A stretch of DNA of 64,000 bases from Elizabethkingia sp. YR214 (GCF_003058195.1 NZ_QBUH01000001.1:124001-188000); one strand, 5' to 3'; shown: positions 16,505 through 27,700, counted from the first letter of the stretch. Notes: generated by a model not told the origin, from the sequence alone. A program made the numbers and translations.

Positions 16505-19111
16505 TTAGAACGAACTTGTTGTATTAGGGAAACTCCTTGATTTATACTTCACTGCGTCTCTCAGGATATTTGCCTTGATCCCAATAAAGAAGTCATAAAC
16601 CTTATATGGTCCTCCGGTAGGAACCCAGTTGAAGTTAATTGTAAAGCTTCGCTGATCTCTGGAAAACCCTATACGGGTATAAGCCAACTTCCCTGTAACA
16701 ACGTCATAATAAGTACTACCATTGATATTCCAATAAGGTGTAAGCTTTATACTCCCGTCCAATCCCACTGAGAAAGTTTTTGTTCCGGTACGGGTTAAGC
16801 CTTTATTATAGCTATACTGTGCATTCACATTTAATGTCCATGGCTGCTTGAATCTTGCATAGTAATTTTCGTCGAAATAATAATTTTCGTAACGTATTTC
16901 CCCTTTTGTTTTGTATTCTTTGGCAGGATCTTTTCTTTCCCCTAAAATAGCTTCAGATAGAGGTAATGACAATTGCGCATTGAAATTAGCAATACTAAAC
17001 GCTCCGAACTTCTCTGTTCTTATTCCTTGCTCTATACCTGGTAAAAATTCAGTTTTATAAGGATCCAACATCATAGACATATTTACATTCAACTTATTCT
17101 TAAAGAATGAAGACTGTGTATTTATGTTAATCATTGACCATTTATACTTTGGAGCTGCAAAGTTGTAGTTTCCGGAAATGTTCAGGTTTTCAAAGATTTT
17201 CACTTTTTCAACTCCTGTAGAATCCTTTTTAGATTTAACTTTCATCTCCAAGCTATTATTAATATTAAAGCCTATAGACTGTGTTAATCCTGTTCCTGGA
17301 GAACCATAAACACCCCCTTCAAAAATAGAATAAGGCACCAGCATACCTGTTCTGTCATAGTATTCATTATAATACCCCCATGACTGGGCACTGAAATCCG
17401 GTGCATAATTAAAGCTAATACTTGGTGTCACCATATGTCTTATCGCCTGCACCTTGGAATTTTTATTAAATTTTAGCATACCATACAATACTGTCTGCAA
17501 ACTTGCCGATGTAGTAAACGTACTGAATCCAGATATGTTTTTTTTATAATTATTATCAATTTTATCAGTAACAGGATTATAATTTCTGTCCAACGTTTTG
17601 GTAGTCATAACGTTATTCACATTAGCACTAAGTGAGAACGTAAAGTATTTGAACAATGGTGTATTGGTAGTCAATCCTATTGTATTCTGCAATCCTGTCT
17701 GCATTTTGTCAAACATCGCTTTAGTGAATAGCTCATCTTGCTTGGCATTTACGTAGTTAGTAAATGATAAGTTTGTATTCACATTAATATTCTCCAACAG
17801 ACCAGTTCTTACTCCGGTTTTTGGCTTAAACAGATAAAACTGGTTAACATTTACCGTTAATTGAGGTAGGCGAAGATCCACCAAACCTGTTGCAAAGTTC
17901 TGGGAATAAGATGCCGTTCCGTTAATCGTAACCGGCAGATTTAAAAATCTTTTGGTAAAGGAGATAGAAGAACTCTGTTGTGTATTAAGTGCATTACCCT
18001 GGAAAATATAATTATTATTAAGAGTATTATTATAGAACTTAGTACTTACAATATCTACTGATGCAGAAAAGTTAAAATACGGATTAGCTTTTGTATCCTG
18101 GGAATGCCTCCAGCCGATCCTGTATGTACTACTCTGCGAATAGCCGTCAAGTCCTTTAATCCCAACAATTCTCGATCCGAATTCCGCTATAAAGTTACCA
18201 GTATAGCGGTAATTTTTTTTATAGCCTATTTCAGGTCGCAAGTTCCAGCTTCCTTTAGTATAAATATCACTTAGAATTTTAAGGTCAAAGTGCTCACCTA
18301 TTGGCTGATAATAGCCTAATCCATTTAGGAAAAAACCAACATCTTCTCTTTCACCAAAGCTGGGAATCAGGATACCGGCACTTCTTTTTTCGGAAAACGG
18401 CAGAATTGCAAATGGAAGCACTAGAGGTGTTGGTACATTTTCAATATACATCTGGATAGGTCCGGTAATAACCCGTGAACTTTCTTTTCCTTTTATCATC
18501 TTGATTTTGGGTGCCAACAAATAATAATCGGACATAGAATCCTTTTTCTTCAGGAAGTATTCATCCGTCGTATATTTCCCCTGCCTCAGATAATATATAG
18601 AATCATTTGCTTTCTTAGTCTTACTGGCTACAATAGCCCCTTCGCTCTCTTCAGTACGGGTATTGTAAGCTATTGCTTTATTCGTTTTATAGTTGTAATT
18701 AAGACTTTCGGTTTCATATTTCTTCCCTCCCTGGGTAGTAATTACCGGAGAAACAATTTTTCCTTTATCATTAAGCTTTCCTCTTGCAAAAATCTGATTT
18801 TTGTCCCAATCTATAGAGATATAATCAGCGTCAATCTGAGTATCCTGATACACTACTGTAGCGTTTTTATTCAGGATTGTCATCTTTTTAGGGACGTCAC
18901 TCTTATTGTTATCTGCTTTGGTTTTTACTACGTCAGCAATCTTCTCTGTTTTAAGCAGAGAATCTGACTTTATACTATCCGTTTTCACCGCTATAGTGTC
19001 TGTTACAACCTTTTTCCCCTTAACAGTTTGCTTAGTATTCTGTGCTAAAAAACTGTTAAAAATTAGGAAAATTAAAATATGTAAGGTATTTTTGAAACCG
19101 TTTGAACCCAA
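16505..19111 (-). CDS. lptD: LptD-like LPS-assembly outer-membrane protein
   Basis: 868 residues. A signal peptide (about 1-23, ending FLAQ) and a Ser/Thr/Lys-rich linker precede an OstA/LptA-like N-terminal jellyroll (about 80-200, ATVVYQDTQIDADYISIDWDKNQIFARG) and a large C-terminal beta-barrel ending in ...FPNTTSSF. In Gram-negative bacteria LptD with LptE inserts lipopolysaccharide into the outer leaflet. The segment PTPLVLPFAILPFSEKRSAGILIPSFG is a conserved LptD feature. Length and layout fit Bacteroidetes LptD. It is transcribed divergently from the amidase gene; a minus-strand TAATTTTG at 19135-19142 may be its -7 box. Confidence 0.85.
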   Translation of the reverse strand: MGSNGFKNTLHILIFLIFNSFLAQNTKQTVKGKKVVTDTIAVKTDSIKSDSLLKTEKIADVVKTKADNNKSDVPKKMTILNKNATVVYQDTQIDADYISIDWDKNQIFARGKLNDKGKIVSPVITTQGGKKYETESLNYNYKTNKAIAYNTRTEESEGAIVASKTKKANDSIYYLRQGKYTTDEYFLKKKDSMSDYYLLAPKIKMIKGKESSRVITGPIQMYIENVPTPLVLPFAILPFSEKRSAGILIPSFGEREDVGFFLNGLGYYQPIGEHFDLKILSDIYTKGSWNLRPEIGYKKNYRYTGNFIAEFGSRIVGIKGLDGYSQSSTYRIGWRHSQDTKANPYFNFSASVDIVSTKFYNNTLNNNYIFQGNALNTQQSSSISFTKRFLNLPVTINGTASYSQNFATGLVDLRLPQLTVNVNQFYLFKPKTGVRTGLLENINVNTNLSFTNYVNAKQDELFTKAMFDKMQTGLQNTIGLTTNTPLFKYFTFSLSANVNNVMTTKTLDRNYNPVTDKIDNNYKKNISGFSTFTTSASLQTVLYGMLKFNKNSKVQAIRHMVTPSISFNYAPDFSAQSWGYYNEYYDRTGMLVPYSIFEGGVYGSPGTGLTQSIGFNINNSLEMKVKSKKDSTGVEKVKIFENLNISGNYNFAAPKYKWSMININTQSSFFKNKLNVNMSMMLDPYKTEFLPGIEQGIRTEKFGAFSIANFNAQLSLPLSEAILGERKDPAKEYKTKGEIRYENYYFDENYYARFKQPWTLNVNAQYSYNKGLTRTGTKTFSVGLDGSIKLTPYWNINGSTYYDVVTGKLAYTRIGFSRDQRSFTINFNWVPTGGPYKVYDFFIGIKANILRDAVKYKSRSFPNTTSSF

Positions 19112-19156
19112 ATCTATTCTATAATTATTCGGGTCAAAATTAGCAAAATTTAAAAA

Positions 19157-20455
19157 ATGAAGATGAATAACCCCTTATTTAATCTTAAAAAATATTTATT
19201 CCTGCTTGCAGGCGTCCTTTTTATCAGCCTTTCGGCTCAAAAAAAATTTACTCTTGTTATAGATCCCGGGCATGGAAGTAAGAATGGCTCCGCCAGAACT
19301 TATTCTGATCTGGGTGAAGTAAGAGAGGATCATGTCGTTTTAGCCGTCGGGCTAAAATTGGGCAAGCTTCTCGAGAAGAACAAAGACATAAAGGTTATTT
19401 TCACCAGAACGTCGGATGTCCTTCCTTCACTAACAGAAAGGACGAACTTGGCCAACAGAAGCAAAGCTGATTTATTTGTTTCCATCCACTGTAATGCAAC
19501 GGGTACCAACAACGGTTCTGCATATGGTACTGAAACTTATATACAGGGGCCCAATCAGAACAGTACGAATCTGGAAGTTGCTAAGCGAGAAAACTCGGTA
19601 ATCTATCTGGACAAAGAAGACCGCCAAAACTTCGCCTCATACGATCCAAATTCTCCGGAGTCACTTATTGCCCTGAAACTTCAGCAAAGCAAATATTTGG
19701 AAAGCAGCTTGCTTATCGGTAGTATGGTGGAAGAAAATTTCGAGAAAAAAGATAAAAGACTTTCCCGTGGAGTAAAGCAAGCCAACTTGCACGTTTTACG
19801 ACTTAATGCCATGCCTTCCATTCTTGTAGAAACAGGCTTTGTCAACAATTACGAGGAAGCACAATACCTGATCTCAGAAAAAGGACAGCAGGAAATAGCC
19901 GAATCTATTTATGAGGCTATCATCAATTATAAAAAAGCTGTTGAACGAAACAGAGGCTCTGTAAGCGTAGAAGAAGCTAAACCTGTAAAAGTAGAGACAC
20001 CACTGAAAAATGACTTCAGAATACTCTTGATGACAACCCAGAACAGGTATAATGAAAATGACCCTGCCCTGAGAGGGCTTAACTATATACTTCCAGTAAA
20101 AGAAGGGGTATTTTACAAATATTATTATGCCACTACAAACCTGGCATCTGTAAAAGACGGAAATATAAAAACAGCCAAAGATGCTGGTTTTATAAATGCT
20201 GTAGCCATTGGTTTTGTACCCAATGCTGTTATCGCAAAAGGCTATTACACTATAGAAGTTGTAGTTTCTAAAGAGAAACTCAATAGTTCTTCCTATATAC
20301 TTCAGACTCTTAAAGACATTAAACGTGACAAAAGAGATGGTACATTCTACTATACTTTTGGCAAGGTAAATACCCTGGAAGCGGCTATTAAGCTCCAAAA
20401 AACACTAGAAGAGAAAGGCATTAAGAACACAATTATTGAAAAAGTTACAGAATAA
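19157..20455 (+). CDS. N-acetylmuramoyl-L-alanine amidase with C-terminal SPOR-like region
   Basis: 432 residues. A signal peptide (about 1-27) exports the enzyme. Residues about 30-255 form an Amidase_3 domain with the zinc ligands and catalytic residues in DPGHG, EDHVVLAV, SIHCNA and VETGFV. It cleaves the amide bond between MurNAc and the stem peptide of peptidoglycan. The last 145 residues hold two repeats that resemble SPOR/sporulation-related peptidoglycan-binding modules (YYATTNLASVKDG.....KDAGF and YTFGKVNTLEAAIKLQKTLEEKG). This fits a septal cell-separation role. It is divergent from lptD with only 45 bases between them. Confidence 0.9.
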   Translation: MKMNNPLFNLKKYLFLLAGVLFISLSAQKKFTLVIDPGHGSKNGSARTYSDLGEVREDHVVLAVGLKLGKLLEKNKDIKVIFTRTSDVLPSLTERTNLANRSKADLFVSIHCNATGTNNGSAYGTETYIQGPNQNSTNLEVAKRENSVIYLDKEDRQNFASYDPNSPESLIALKLQQSKYLESSLLIGSMVEENFEKKDKRLSRGVKQANLHVLRLNAMPSILVETGFVNNYEEAQYLISEKGQQEIAESIYEAIINYKKAVERNRGSVSVEEAKPVKVETPLKNDFRILLMTTQNRYNENDPALRGLNYILPVKEGVFYKYYYATTNLASVKDGNIKTAKDAGFINAVAIGFVPNAVIAKGYYTIEVVVSKEKLNSSSYILQTLKDIKRDKRDGTFYYTFGKVNTLEAAIKLQKTLEEKGIKNTIIEKVTE

Positions 20456-20468
20456 TTGAAAAATTATT

Positions 20469-20498
20469 TTGCAGTATTAAAAAAACGTTCTATATTTG
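20469..20498 (+). promoter_or_regulatory. Promoter of the first tRNA-Glu gene
   Basis: TTG at 20469-20471, a 19-base spacer and TATATTTG at 20491-20498 match the Bacteroidetes consensus. The tRNA starts 19 bases downstream. Confidence 0.75.
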
Positions 20499-20516
20499 CA
20501 CTCACAAAAATCAAAT

Positions 20517-20588
20517 GGCCTATTCGTCTAGTGGTTAGGACTCAAGATTTTCATTCTTGCAACAGGGGTTCGATTCCCCTATAGGCTA
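20517..20588 (+). tRNA. tRNA-Glu (anticodon TTC), CCA not encoded
   Basis: A 72-base cloverleaf. The acceptor stem GGCCTAT pairs with ATAGGCT (first pair G-T), the anticodon stem CAAGA/TCTTG encloses loop TTTTCAT with anticodon TTC, and the T-arm is AGGGG-TTCGATT-CCCCT. The discriminator base A is followed by CAA, so CCA must be added by the tRNA nucleotidyltransferase. It lies 70 bases before rpsT. Confidence 0.93.
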
Positions 20589-20610
20589 CAAGTTTTTTGT
20601 AAAAATTATT

Positions 20611-20640
20611 TTGGTAATTAAAAAGATTTTTATATCTTTG
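20611..20640 (+). promoter_or_regulatory. Promoter of rpsT and the second tRNA-Glu
   Basis: TTG at 20611-20613, a 19-base spacer and TATCTTTG at 20633-20640 form a near-perfect Bacteroidetes promoter 18 bases before the rpsT ATG. Confidence 0.75.
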
Positions 20641-20658
20641 CAAAAGTTTTAAAAAGTT

Positions 20659-20913
20659 ATGGCAAATCATAAATCAGCTCTTAAAAGAATTAGACAAAAC
20701 AACGTTAGGAGATTAAGAAACAGATATTATCACAAGACAGCTAGAACAGCAGTTAAAGTGTTAAGAAGTGAGACTGAAAAGGCTTCTGCTACTGAGCAAT
20801 TGCCAAAAGTAATCTCTTTACTAGACAAATTAGTTAAAAAGAACATTATTCACAAGAATAAGGCTGCTAACTTGAAAAGTAAACTAACTAAGCACGTTAA
20901 TAAGTTAGCTTAA
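20659..20913 (+). CDS. rpsT: 30S ribosomal protein S20
   Basis: 84 residues, lysine/arginine-rich and helical, with the typical start [21 protein letters not shown] and the C-terminal [25 protein letters not shown]20 binds the 5' domain of 16S rRNA early in 30S assembly. The second tRNA-Glu gene follows 12 bases after its stop, so the two are probably cotranscribed and processed. Confidence 0.97.
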   Translation: MANHKSALKRIRQNNVRRLRNRYYHKTARTAVKVLRSETEKASATEQLPKVISLLDKLVKKNIIHKNKAANLKSKLTKHVNKLA

Positions 20914-20925
20914 TATAAAATTTAA

Positions 20926-20997
20926 GGCCCGTTCGTCTATCGGTTAGGACCTCAGATTTTCATTCTGGTAAGAGGGGTTCGATTCCCCTACGGGCTA
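20926..20997 (+). tRNA. tRNA-Glu (anticodon TTC), CCA encoded
   Basis: A 72-base cloverleaf followed by encoded CCA (20998-21000). The acceptor stem GGCCCGT pairs with ACGGGCT, the anticodon loop TTTTCAT carries TTC, and the T-arm AGGGG-TTCGATT-CCCCT is identical to the first tRNA-Glu. The D-arm and variable regions differ from the first copy. It forms a unit with rpsT and ends at a strong terminator. Confidence 0.94.
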
Positions 20998-20999
20998 CC

Positions 21000-21033
21000 A
21001 AAGCTCTCAACAAATGTTGAGAGCTTTTTTTAT
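21000..21033 (+). terminator. Intrinsic terminator after tRNA-Glu
   Basis: A 12-bp stem AAGCTCTCAACA/TGTTGAGAGCTT with a two-base loop is followed by a T-run. Confidence 0.92.
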
Positions 21034-21189
21034 TTACCCGTTTTCCGCTATCTACTCTATTCATGGTAAAAGATATTTTCCTATTTTTATAATGAATAAC
21101 TAAGAACCATGAATCACGCCACATTATTTTTAAATAAAAGAATATTTACTTTGACTTATAATGTAATATCATCCTTCTAACCTAACCAG

Positions 21190-22541
21190 ATGATTTACAT
21201 TTCTGCACAACCTGATCAGATTTATTTTCTCTGGCAACTGGAGATACAGTTAAGAAACTTTCAGTCTCTGGGAATAGATAAAGACGACATTCATGTTGTT
21301 ATTGGCTATAATCCGGTGACTGAATTAAAACAAAATTTCAAAATCTTTATAGAAGAAAATAAAGATCTCGCCAATTTTTTCACATATCCCGACACCCGAA
21401 ACAATCCAAAATACGAATCTTCTATACGCCCCCACTTACTTGAAAAACATTGGGTAGAAAATTCTGATATCCGAAATGAAACTATATTTTATCATGACTC
21501 TGATATTCTCTTTAGCAGAATACCATCTATTGACAATGAATTAAACAACCATGTTAATTATGTTTCAGACACTCGTTCATATCTTGACAGTGTTTATATT
21601 CTATCAAATACAGATCAAAAGGTATTCAAGAAAATGACTTCAACTGTAGGAATCAGTGTGCAAGACGTTAAAAATATGGATAAGAATACAGGCGGAGCAC
21701 AGTATATACTAAAAAATATAGATTCCTATTTCTGGAGAAAAGTTTATGCAGATTCCGAAACTATATATAGAATACTATCAGACTACAATACAGAAGAACT
21801 TCAGAAATCAATTATTAATCCGGATTATCAGCAAAAAAAAATTCAAGCCTGGTGCTCCGACATGTGGTCACTTCTTTGGAATCTTATATATTTTGACAGA
21901 GAAATTAAAATTCTTCAGGAATTAAATTTCTCATGGCCAACAGATGATATCAAAGAATGGAGCAATAAAGCAATTCTTCACTATGCAGGTTTGCATACGG
22001 ACAAAGAAAATTATTTTTATAAAAGAGATTACGTTCACCATACTCCTTGGTATGATGATAATTTAGATTCAATTCCTCGATCAAATTGTAGCTATCCTAT
22101 CATTGACTTGATAAAAAGAAGAAAAGAGGAACTGGATACGAAAAGGATAATTTTAGAAAATATAGTTCTTTCATTAGGCGAACAAACAGAAATTCAAAAA
22201 AAATATATTGCAAAGTATTTCTTCCCAACTGATATGACAATATTTAGTAAACCTATACTTGTAATACCTCAAAACTTAATCATCCCACCTGAATTATTAC
22301 AACAGATTGACAAGCTCATTGGAGAAAATCAGTATACAGAAATACAGCTTAATCATATATACCGCGTAGATCTATTATTAAGTGAAGCTTTTAATAAAGT
22401 TCTGGATCCAAAAATGTTAATTCAAAATAAAGGAAAATTTCAATTTTCTAATTTTCCTGTAGTTCTCCATATTAAATATCCACATTACAAGTTGAATGAT
22501 AGAAATGTAATAAATTTAACAAATACTGTATTTGAATTATC

Positions 22542-22545
<4 letters not shown>
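21190..22545 (+). CDS. Glycosyltransferase-like protein of the candidate RiPP locus
   Basis: 451 residues, soluble, no signal peptide. The N-terminal 280 residues look like a GT-A-type fold: strand MIYISAQPDQ, a helix, then IFYHDSDILF (99-108) with an Asp-x-Asp motif (HDSD, 102-105) that would bind a metal and nucleotide sugar. TGGAQY (167-172), WCSDMW (221-226) and ILHYAG (262-267) are further conserved-looking motifs. The C-terminal 170 residues show no motif I can name. I recall similar proteins beside GG-leader peptide genes in Bacteroidetes but cannot verify this here. The stop overlaps the next start by 4 bases (ATGA), so the two are translationally coupled. It may modify the peptide or make a surface glycan. 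The function is inference. Confidence 0.6.
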
Positions 22546-23372
<827 letters not shown>

Positions 23373-23451
23373 GTAATATATCAATTATCTTATTTAGAAT
23401 AAATTACAAAAAACACTCACTTTATAGTGATTTAAAAAAATAATACATATA

Positions 23452-23468
23452 TTGTAATCGAATTACAA
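23452..23468 (+). promoter_or_regulatory. Inverted repeat upstream of the precursor peptide gene
   Basis: TTGTAAT-CGA-ATTACAA is a perfect 7-bp inverted repeat with a 3-base centre, 53 bases before the precursor ATG. It could be an operator or a small RNA hairpin. Confidence 0.4.
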
Positions 23469-23476
23469 AATAACCT

Positions 23477-23505
23477 AAGATGGCCCCTACACAAAAAGCC
23501 ATCTT
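23477..23505 (+). promoter_or_regulatory. 5'-UTR hairpin before the precursor peptide gene
   Basis: The stem AAGATGGC/GCCATCTT (8 bp, 13-base loop) ends 15 bases before the ATG and has no T-run. It could stabilise or gate the mRNA of the small peptide; this is inference. Confidence 0.45.
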
Positions 23506-23520
23506 CTAAATCTTTATATC

Positions 23521-23742
23521 ATGAAAAAAATCAAATTAAATCAGGTAAACTTAACTTCTGAAAAGCAATTAAACAGAGAACAATTAAAAAATGTATTTGG
23601 AGGAGAAGTCATCTTTTCTACTTGGAATGAAGTTATATGTTTCGTAGAATATCGTTGTGACAATAACCCCGATCTTATTGTAAAGGGATCTGCCACTAAT
23701 TGTGTATTAGCTGAGCAAAATGCCAGAAAACAATGTCATTAG
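23521..23742 (+). CDS. GG-leader precursor peptide with a four-Cys core (candidate RiPP/bacteriocin-like)
   Basis: 73 residues. The leader MKKIKLNQVNL...LNREQLKNVFGG (residues 1-28) is the Bacteroidetes type of double-glycine leader, recognised by C39-peptidase ABC exporters. The 45-residue core has Cys at 40, 46, 61 and 72, two Ser and two Thr, so it could carry disulfides or other cross-links. It lies 149 bases after the LanC-like gene, behind a hairpin, and is followed by a terminator. No exporter gene or LanB/LanM dehydratase lies in the window, so the maturation partners would be elsewhere. The product is not identified; antibacterial activity is not implied by the sequence alone. Confidence 0.7.
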   Translation: MKKIKLNQVNLTSEKQLNREQLKNVFGGEVIFSTWNEVICFVEYRCDNNPDLIVKGSATNCVLAEQNARKQCH

Positions 23743-23766
23743 TCATTAATAACACCAAAAATATCG

Positions 23767-23792
23767 AAAGGGCGCTTTGCGTCCTTTTTATT
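23767..23792 (+). terminator. Intrinsic terminator after the precursor peptide gene
   Basis: The stem AAAGGGCGC/GCGTCCTTT (one G-T pair) with a TTT loop is followed by a T-rich tract. Confidence 0.75.
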
Positions 23793-23887
23793 TTAATTAA
23801 AAAGCCCCAATCACTATCTGTAAACGATTATGTAATAAAAGAGTATTAATATAAAAATATTTTCTATCTTCGTACTTTCTCATATGT

Positions 23888-24649
23888 ATGAACATACTAG
23901 CTAGAAACTTTACAATTGATCATAACAGCAAACTACCTTTACATGTACAGGTAGAAGAACTTTTTCGTAAACTAATCAAAATGGAAGTTTATAAAAAGGG
24001 AGCTTTGTTACCAAAAGAAGTAGATTTAGCTAACCTTTGGGGAGTATCCCGGAACACCATCCGCCAGGCAACAAACAAATTAGAGCACGAGGGCCTCATT
24101 ATACGGAAAAAAGGAGTTGGAACCCGTGTTGCGGAAAAGAAAAGCCTGGTAACCGGACTAGATCATTGGTATAGTTTTACCAGAGAAATGCAGGAGAAGG
24201 GAATCAATGTTATCAATCAGTTATTAAAGACTGAGGAAATACAGCCAAATGAAGAAATATGCAATTTCTTCAGCATCACGCCAGATAAAAAAATATTCAA
24301 GCTTTCTAAACTAAAAGGAGAAAACTCAGGAGACCCAATTGTATACTTCGAAAGTTATTTTCATCCGAGAATCGGAATTAATAAAAATGATGATTTCGAT
24401 ATGCCACTATACAGCATGCTTCAGGATCATTTCGGAGTTATAGTAGATCGCTCACGCGAAAATATAAGTGCCTGCCACGCAGGTGCCGTAATAGGAAAAA
24501 AACTAAAGGTACCTGCTACTTTTCCCTTATTAAAAAGAGAACGTTATGTTTATGATATAAACGGAAAGCCTGTAGAATATAATATAGGCTACTACCGTTC
24601 CGACAAATTCACCTATACCATAGATATAAATAAGTCTACGGAAAGTTGA
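23888..24649 (+). CDS. GntR/HutC-family transcriptional regulator
   Basis: 253 residues. Residues about 15-85 are the GntR winged helix-turn-helix (LHVQVEELFRKLI, LPKEVDLANLWGVSRNTIRQA, LEHEGLIIRKKGVGTRV). Residues about 100-245 are the UTRA ligand-binding domain (ERYVYDINGKPVEYNIGYYRSDKF). UTRA regulators usually sense a sugar phosphate or amino sugar. The gene lies directly upstream of the alpha-mannosidase, kinase, isomerase and porter genes, so it probably controls mannoside use. Palindromic ATGTTC-type elements lie over its start and between it and the next gene. A TATCTTCG at 23865-23872 is a near-match to a -7 box. Confidence 0.9.
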   Translation: MNILARNFTIDHNSKLPLHVQVEELFRKLIKMEVYKKGALLPKEVDLANLWGVSRNTIRQATNKLEHEGLIIRKKGVGTRVAEKKSLVTGLDHWYSFTREMQEKGINVINQLLKTEEIQPNEEICNFFSITPDKKIFKLSKLKGENSGDPIVYFESYFHPRIGINKNDDFDMPLYSMLQDHFGVIVDRSRENISACHAGAVIGKKLKVPATFPLLKRERYVYDINGKPVEYNIGYYRSDKFTYTIDINKSTES

Positions 24650-24669
24650 TTTTATTTTTTTAGTTCTTA

Positions 24670-24693
24670 ATATGTTCAAACATTCTAACATAT
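24670..24693 (+). promoter_or_regulatory. Candidate GntR operator before the alpha-mannosidase gene
   Basis: ATGTT-CA-AACAT forms a near-complete palindrome at 24671-24682 region, nested in a wider ATATGTT...AACATAT inverted repeat (24670-24693). A related GTATG-AA-CATAC palindrome at 23886-23897 covers the GntR start codon. Both fit autoregulation plus control of the operon. Confidence 0.4.
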
Positions 24694-24704
24694 AACCATA
24701 AAAA

Positions 24705-27700
24705 ATGAAGCTCATGTATTACAGGTATTTTCTTTTGCTAATGTCTTTCTGTATGGCAGGCAATTTTATTTATGCCCAAAAAAAGGTTCCGTATTTTGGC
24801 AACATAAATGCTATAAACGGATATGAAAATGAAATAAGCGGTGAGAATATTGATTATTTTTCTGCATTTCCGGATCACGCAACCCGTGCATTACTAACCA
24901 GAACAACTGATGGGGCCAAGACAATAGAATGGGAGACAGCTAAAGTCCCTCAAAAAAATTCCGGTCCGTATATATATTTCAACTGGTTGGTATCCCATTC
25001 TTCAGGCAGTAGTGGCGGTATCCGTAATTTTGATTTGTACATAAATGATCAAAAAACGCTAACCCTTAGTACCTACCCTGCTAACCAGCATCCGACTTGG
25101 ATATCCAAAGCTGCGGACAGTACCGCATTTGTCTTTAATCAGACCAAAATGGACGGACTGAAAGACTCATATGGTATTGCATATCTAAGAGTTCCAATAA
25201 ACAAAGTAACACCCGGTAAGCCTCTTAGATTAAAATTGGTAGGACAGGCACAAAACAGCAGAGATTGGTTTATGACTTATAAGTTTACTTTTCAAGAAAA
25301 AATGGATGCTAACCCAACTCCTTTTATCCTGAAAGATGGCAAAAGACTAATTACTCTTACGACATTACATTTCGGTCCAGAAGAGAAGATCACTGCAAAA
25401 ATTGATAACAAAGAGAGTTTTTCTTTTACAATGCCAGATGGTATTAAAACATTTGATATTCCTGTAACGCTTTCACAATCCGGAGGCAATATACAACTAA
25501 CTGTAACCTCAGGAAAAAAAGAGCTTCTACGCAAAACTATACAAGCAGGCACTATTGTTCCGCGTACTTTATATTTCATTCACCATTCTCATACTGATGT
25601 AGGATATTCCCATTTACAGGCAGAAGTCGAAAAGATTCATACCAAAAATATTTACGATGCACTGAAGATGATTGATGAAACGCACAATCTGCCTGAAGAG
25701 GCTCGATTTAAATGGAATGTAGAAGCACTGTGGGATGTAGAGAATTTTATGCAAAAGGCTACACCCGAAGATAAAAAGGCTTTTGTAAAAGCTGTAAAAG
25801 AAGGAGGAATTGGTCTTTCTGCCATGTATGGTAATATACTAACTGGACTTAGCCAGCCGGAAGAACTATTCCATTACACCGAATACGCACAGAAGCTGGA
25901 AAAAGAATATGGACTTAAAATCAACAGTGCTATGATGTCTGATGTTCCGGGGTTTGCATGGTCACTTGTTCCTGCACTAACCATTTCTGGTGTAAAATAT
26001 TTTTCCAGTGGTCCAAATTATTTAGGAAAAACAAATCCTTACCTGGGTGACCGTGTCGGAAATTTTGTAAAAAACTGGGGAGACAAACCTGTATGGTGGC
26101 AGTCTCCATCCGGAAAAGAAAAAATATTATTCTGGACAGCCGGAAGAGGCTATTCATCATGGCACGGTATTCATCCCGGAGCGGTATTCGAGACTGGTCA
26201 GAAAAAGATAGCAGAATACCTTGATGATCTTACCCGAACTAATTATCCATATGACATTGTACAATGGCGCTACAATATTGTATCGGACAACGGGCCTATT
26301 GATCCTTCAATATCAAAGTTTGTAGATGAATGGAATAAAAAATATACTTCTCCAAAAATTGTACTGAGCACTAATGAGAAAATGTTTGAAGTATTTGAGA
26401 AAAAATATGGAGACCAGCTTCCTGTAGTGAAAGGAGATATAAGCCCACATTGGGAAGATGGTGCAATGTCTACAGCTAAAGAAGAAGGAATAAACAGAAA
26501 CAGCGGACTGAAATTACAGCAGCTAACTACTCTTTATTCGATGCTAAATCCCCGCTTATACAACAGTCAGAGTTTTTATGATGCGTGGCGGAATGTAATT
26601 CTTTTTCATGAACATACATGGGGAGCTTTCAATAGCATTACAGCTCCTGACCTTCCATTTGTTACCGATCAATGGAAGGTAAAAAGACAATTTTCACTTG
26701 ATGGAAATTCTCTTGCTAATCAATTGGAAAAACACCTATTGCAACCTCTGACTAATCCGGCATCTAAAAAAATTGAAGTTTTCAATACCTCTTCCTGGAT
26801 ACGCAGCGGAGTTGTAACTATTCCTGCAACAGCAGAAGGCAATAGTGTCCAGGATGCAGCAGGTAATAAAATACCATTGCAAAAACTGGAAAATGGTACA
26901 ATGGTATTTATGGCAAAGAATATTCCGGCATTAGGCTCTGCAGTCTATACTATTATTAAAAATAAAACATCGGCAACTGCACCGTTTGTAATCACCAACA
27001 ATAGTGTATCCAACGGCAAAATTACACTGACCTGGGATAATAAAACCGGAAGTATTACCCATTTTACAGATAAGGGTACAACTAATTATGCAGGAAGCTT
27101 CAACAATCAGGGACTGAACAGCTATTGGTATGTACCGGGATCAGATCCCAATGAAGCTAAGTCAAACACTGAAGTACAGACAAAAATATTGGAGAATGGA
27201 CCTGTAACAGTAAAAATCCTATTAACAGCAGATGCTCCCGGAGCCAACAAACTGGAAAGAATCATCACCCTATATAAAGACAGTGATGAGGCATTATTGG
27301 AGAATATTGTAGACAAAAAACCAGTTCGAACTAAGGAGTCTGTCCATTTCGGTTTCCCGTTCAATTCTGGTTTCAAAAATATTACAGCAGATGCCGGTTA
27401 TGGTATTATGAAATACCTTACCGATCAACTACCGGGATCTAATATGGATTATTGGTATAGCCGCCGCTGGGTAGATGCTTCTTCCGGGCAGAAAGGAATT
27501 CAATGGATGATGATAGAAACACCATTAACGGAAGCAGCAGAAATGATAGATGAGAGAATGCTTATCGATAATAGTCATAAGAAATGGAAAGATAAGGGGA
27601 CGCCCGGAACTACTAACTGGTTCAGCTACGCGATGAACAATTACTGGCACACCAACTACAAAGCAGATCAGGAAGGCCCCGTACATTACCGTTATGCACT

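Noticed and set aside
20926-21033. tRNA-Glu as an attachment site for a mobile island carrying the RiPP locus
   Set aside because: I found no second copy of the tRNA 3' end and no integrase within the following 12 kb.
21147-21164. Promoter-like TTGACT/TATAAT and TACTTTG before the glycosyltransferase-like gene
   Set aside because: The two E. coli-type boxes are adjacent without a spacer and the -7-like element lacks one base of TAnnTTTG, so I do not call a promoter.
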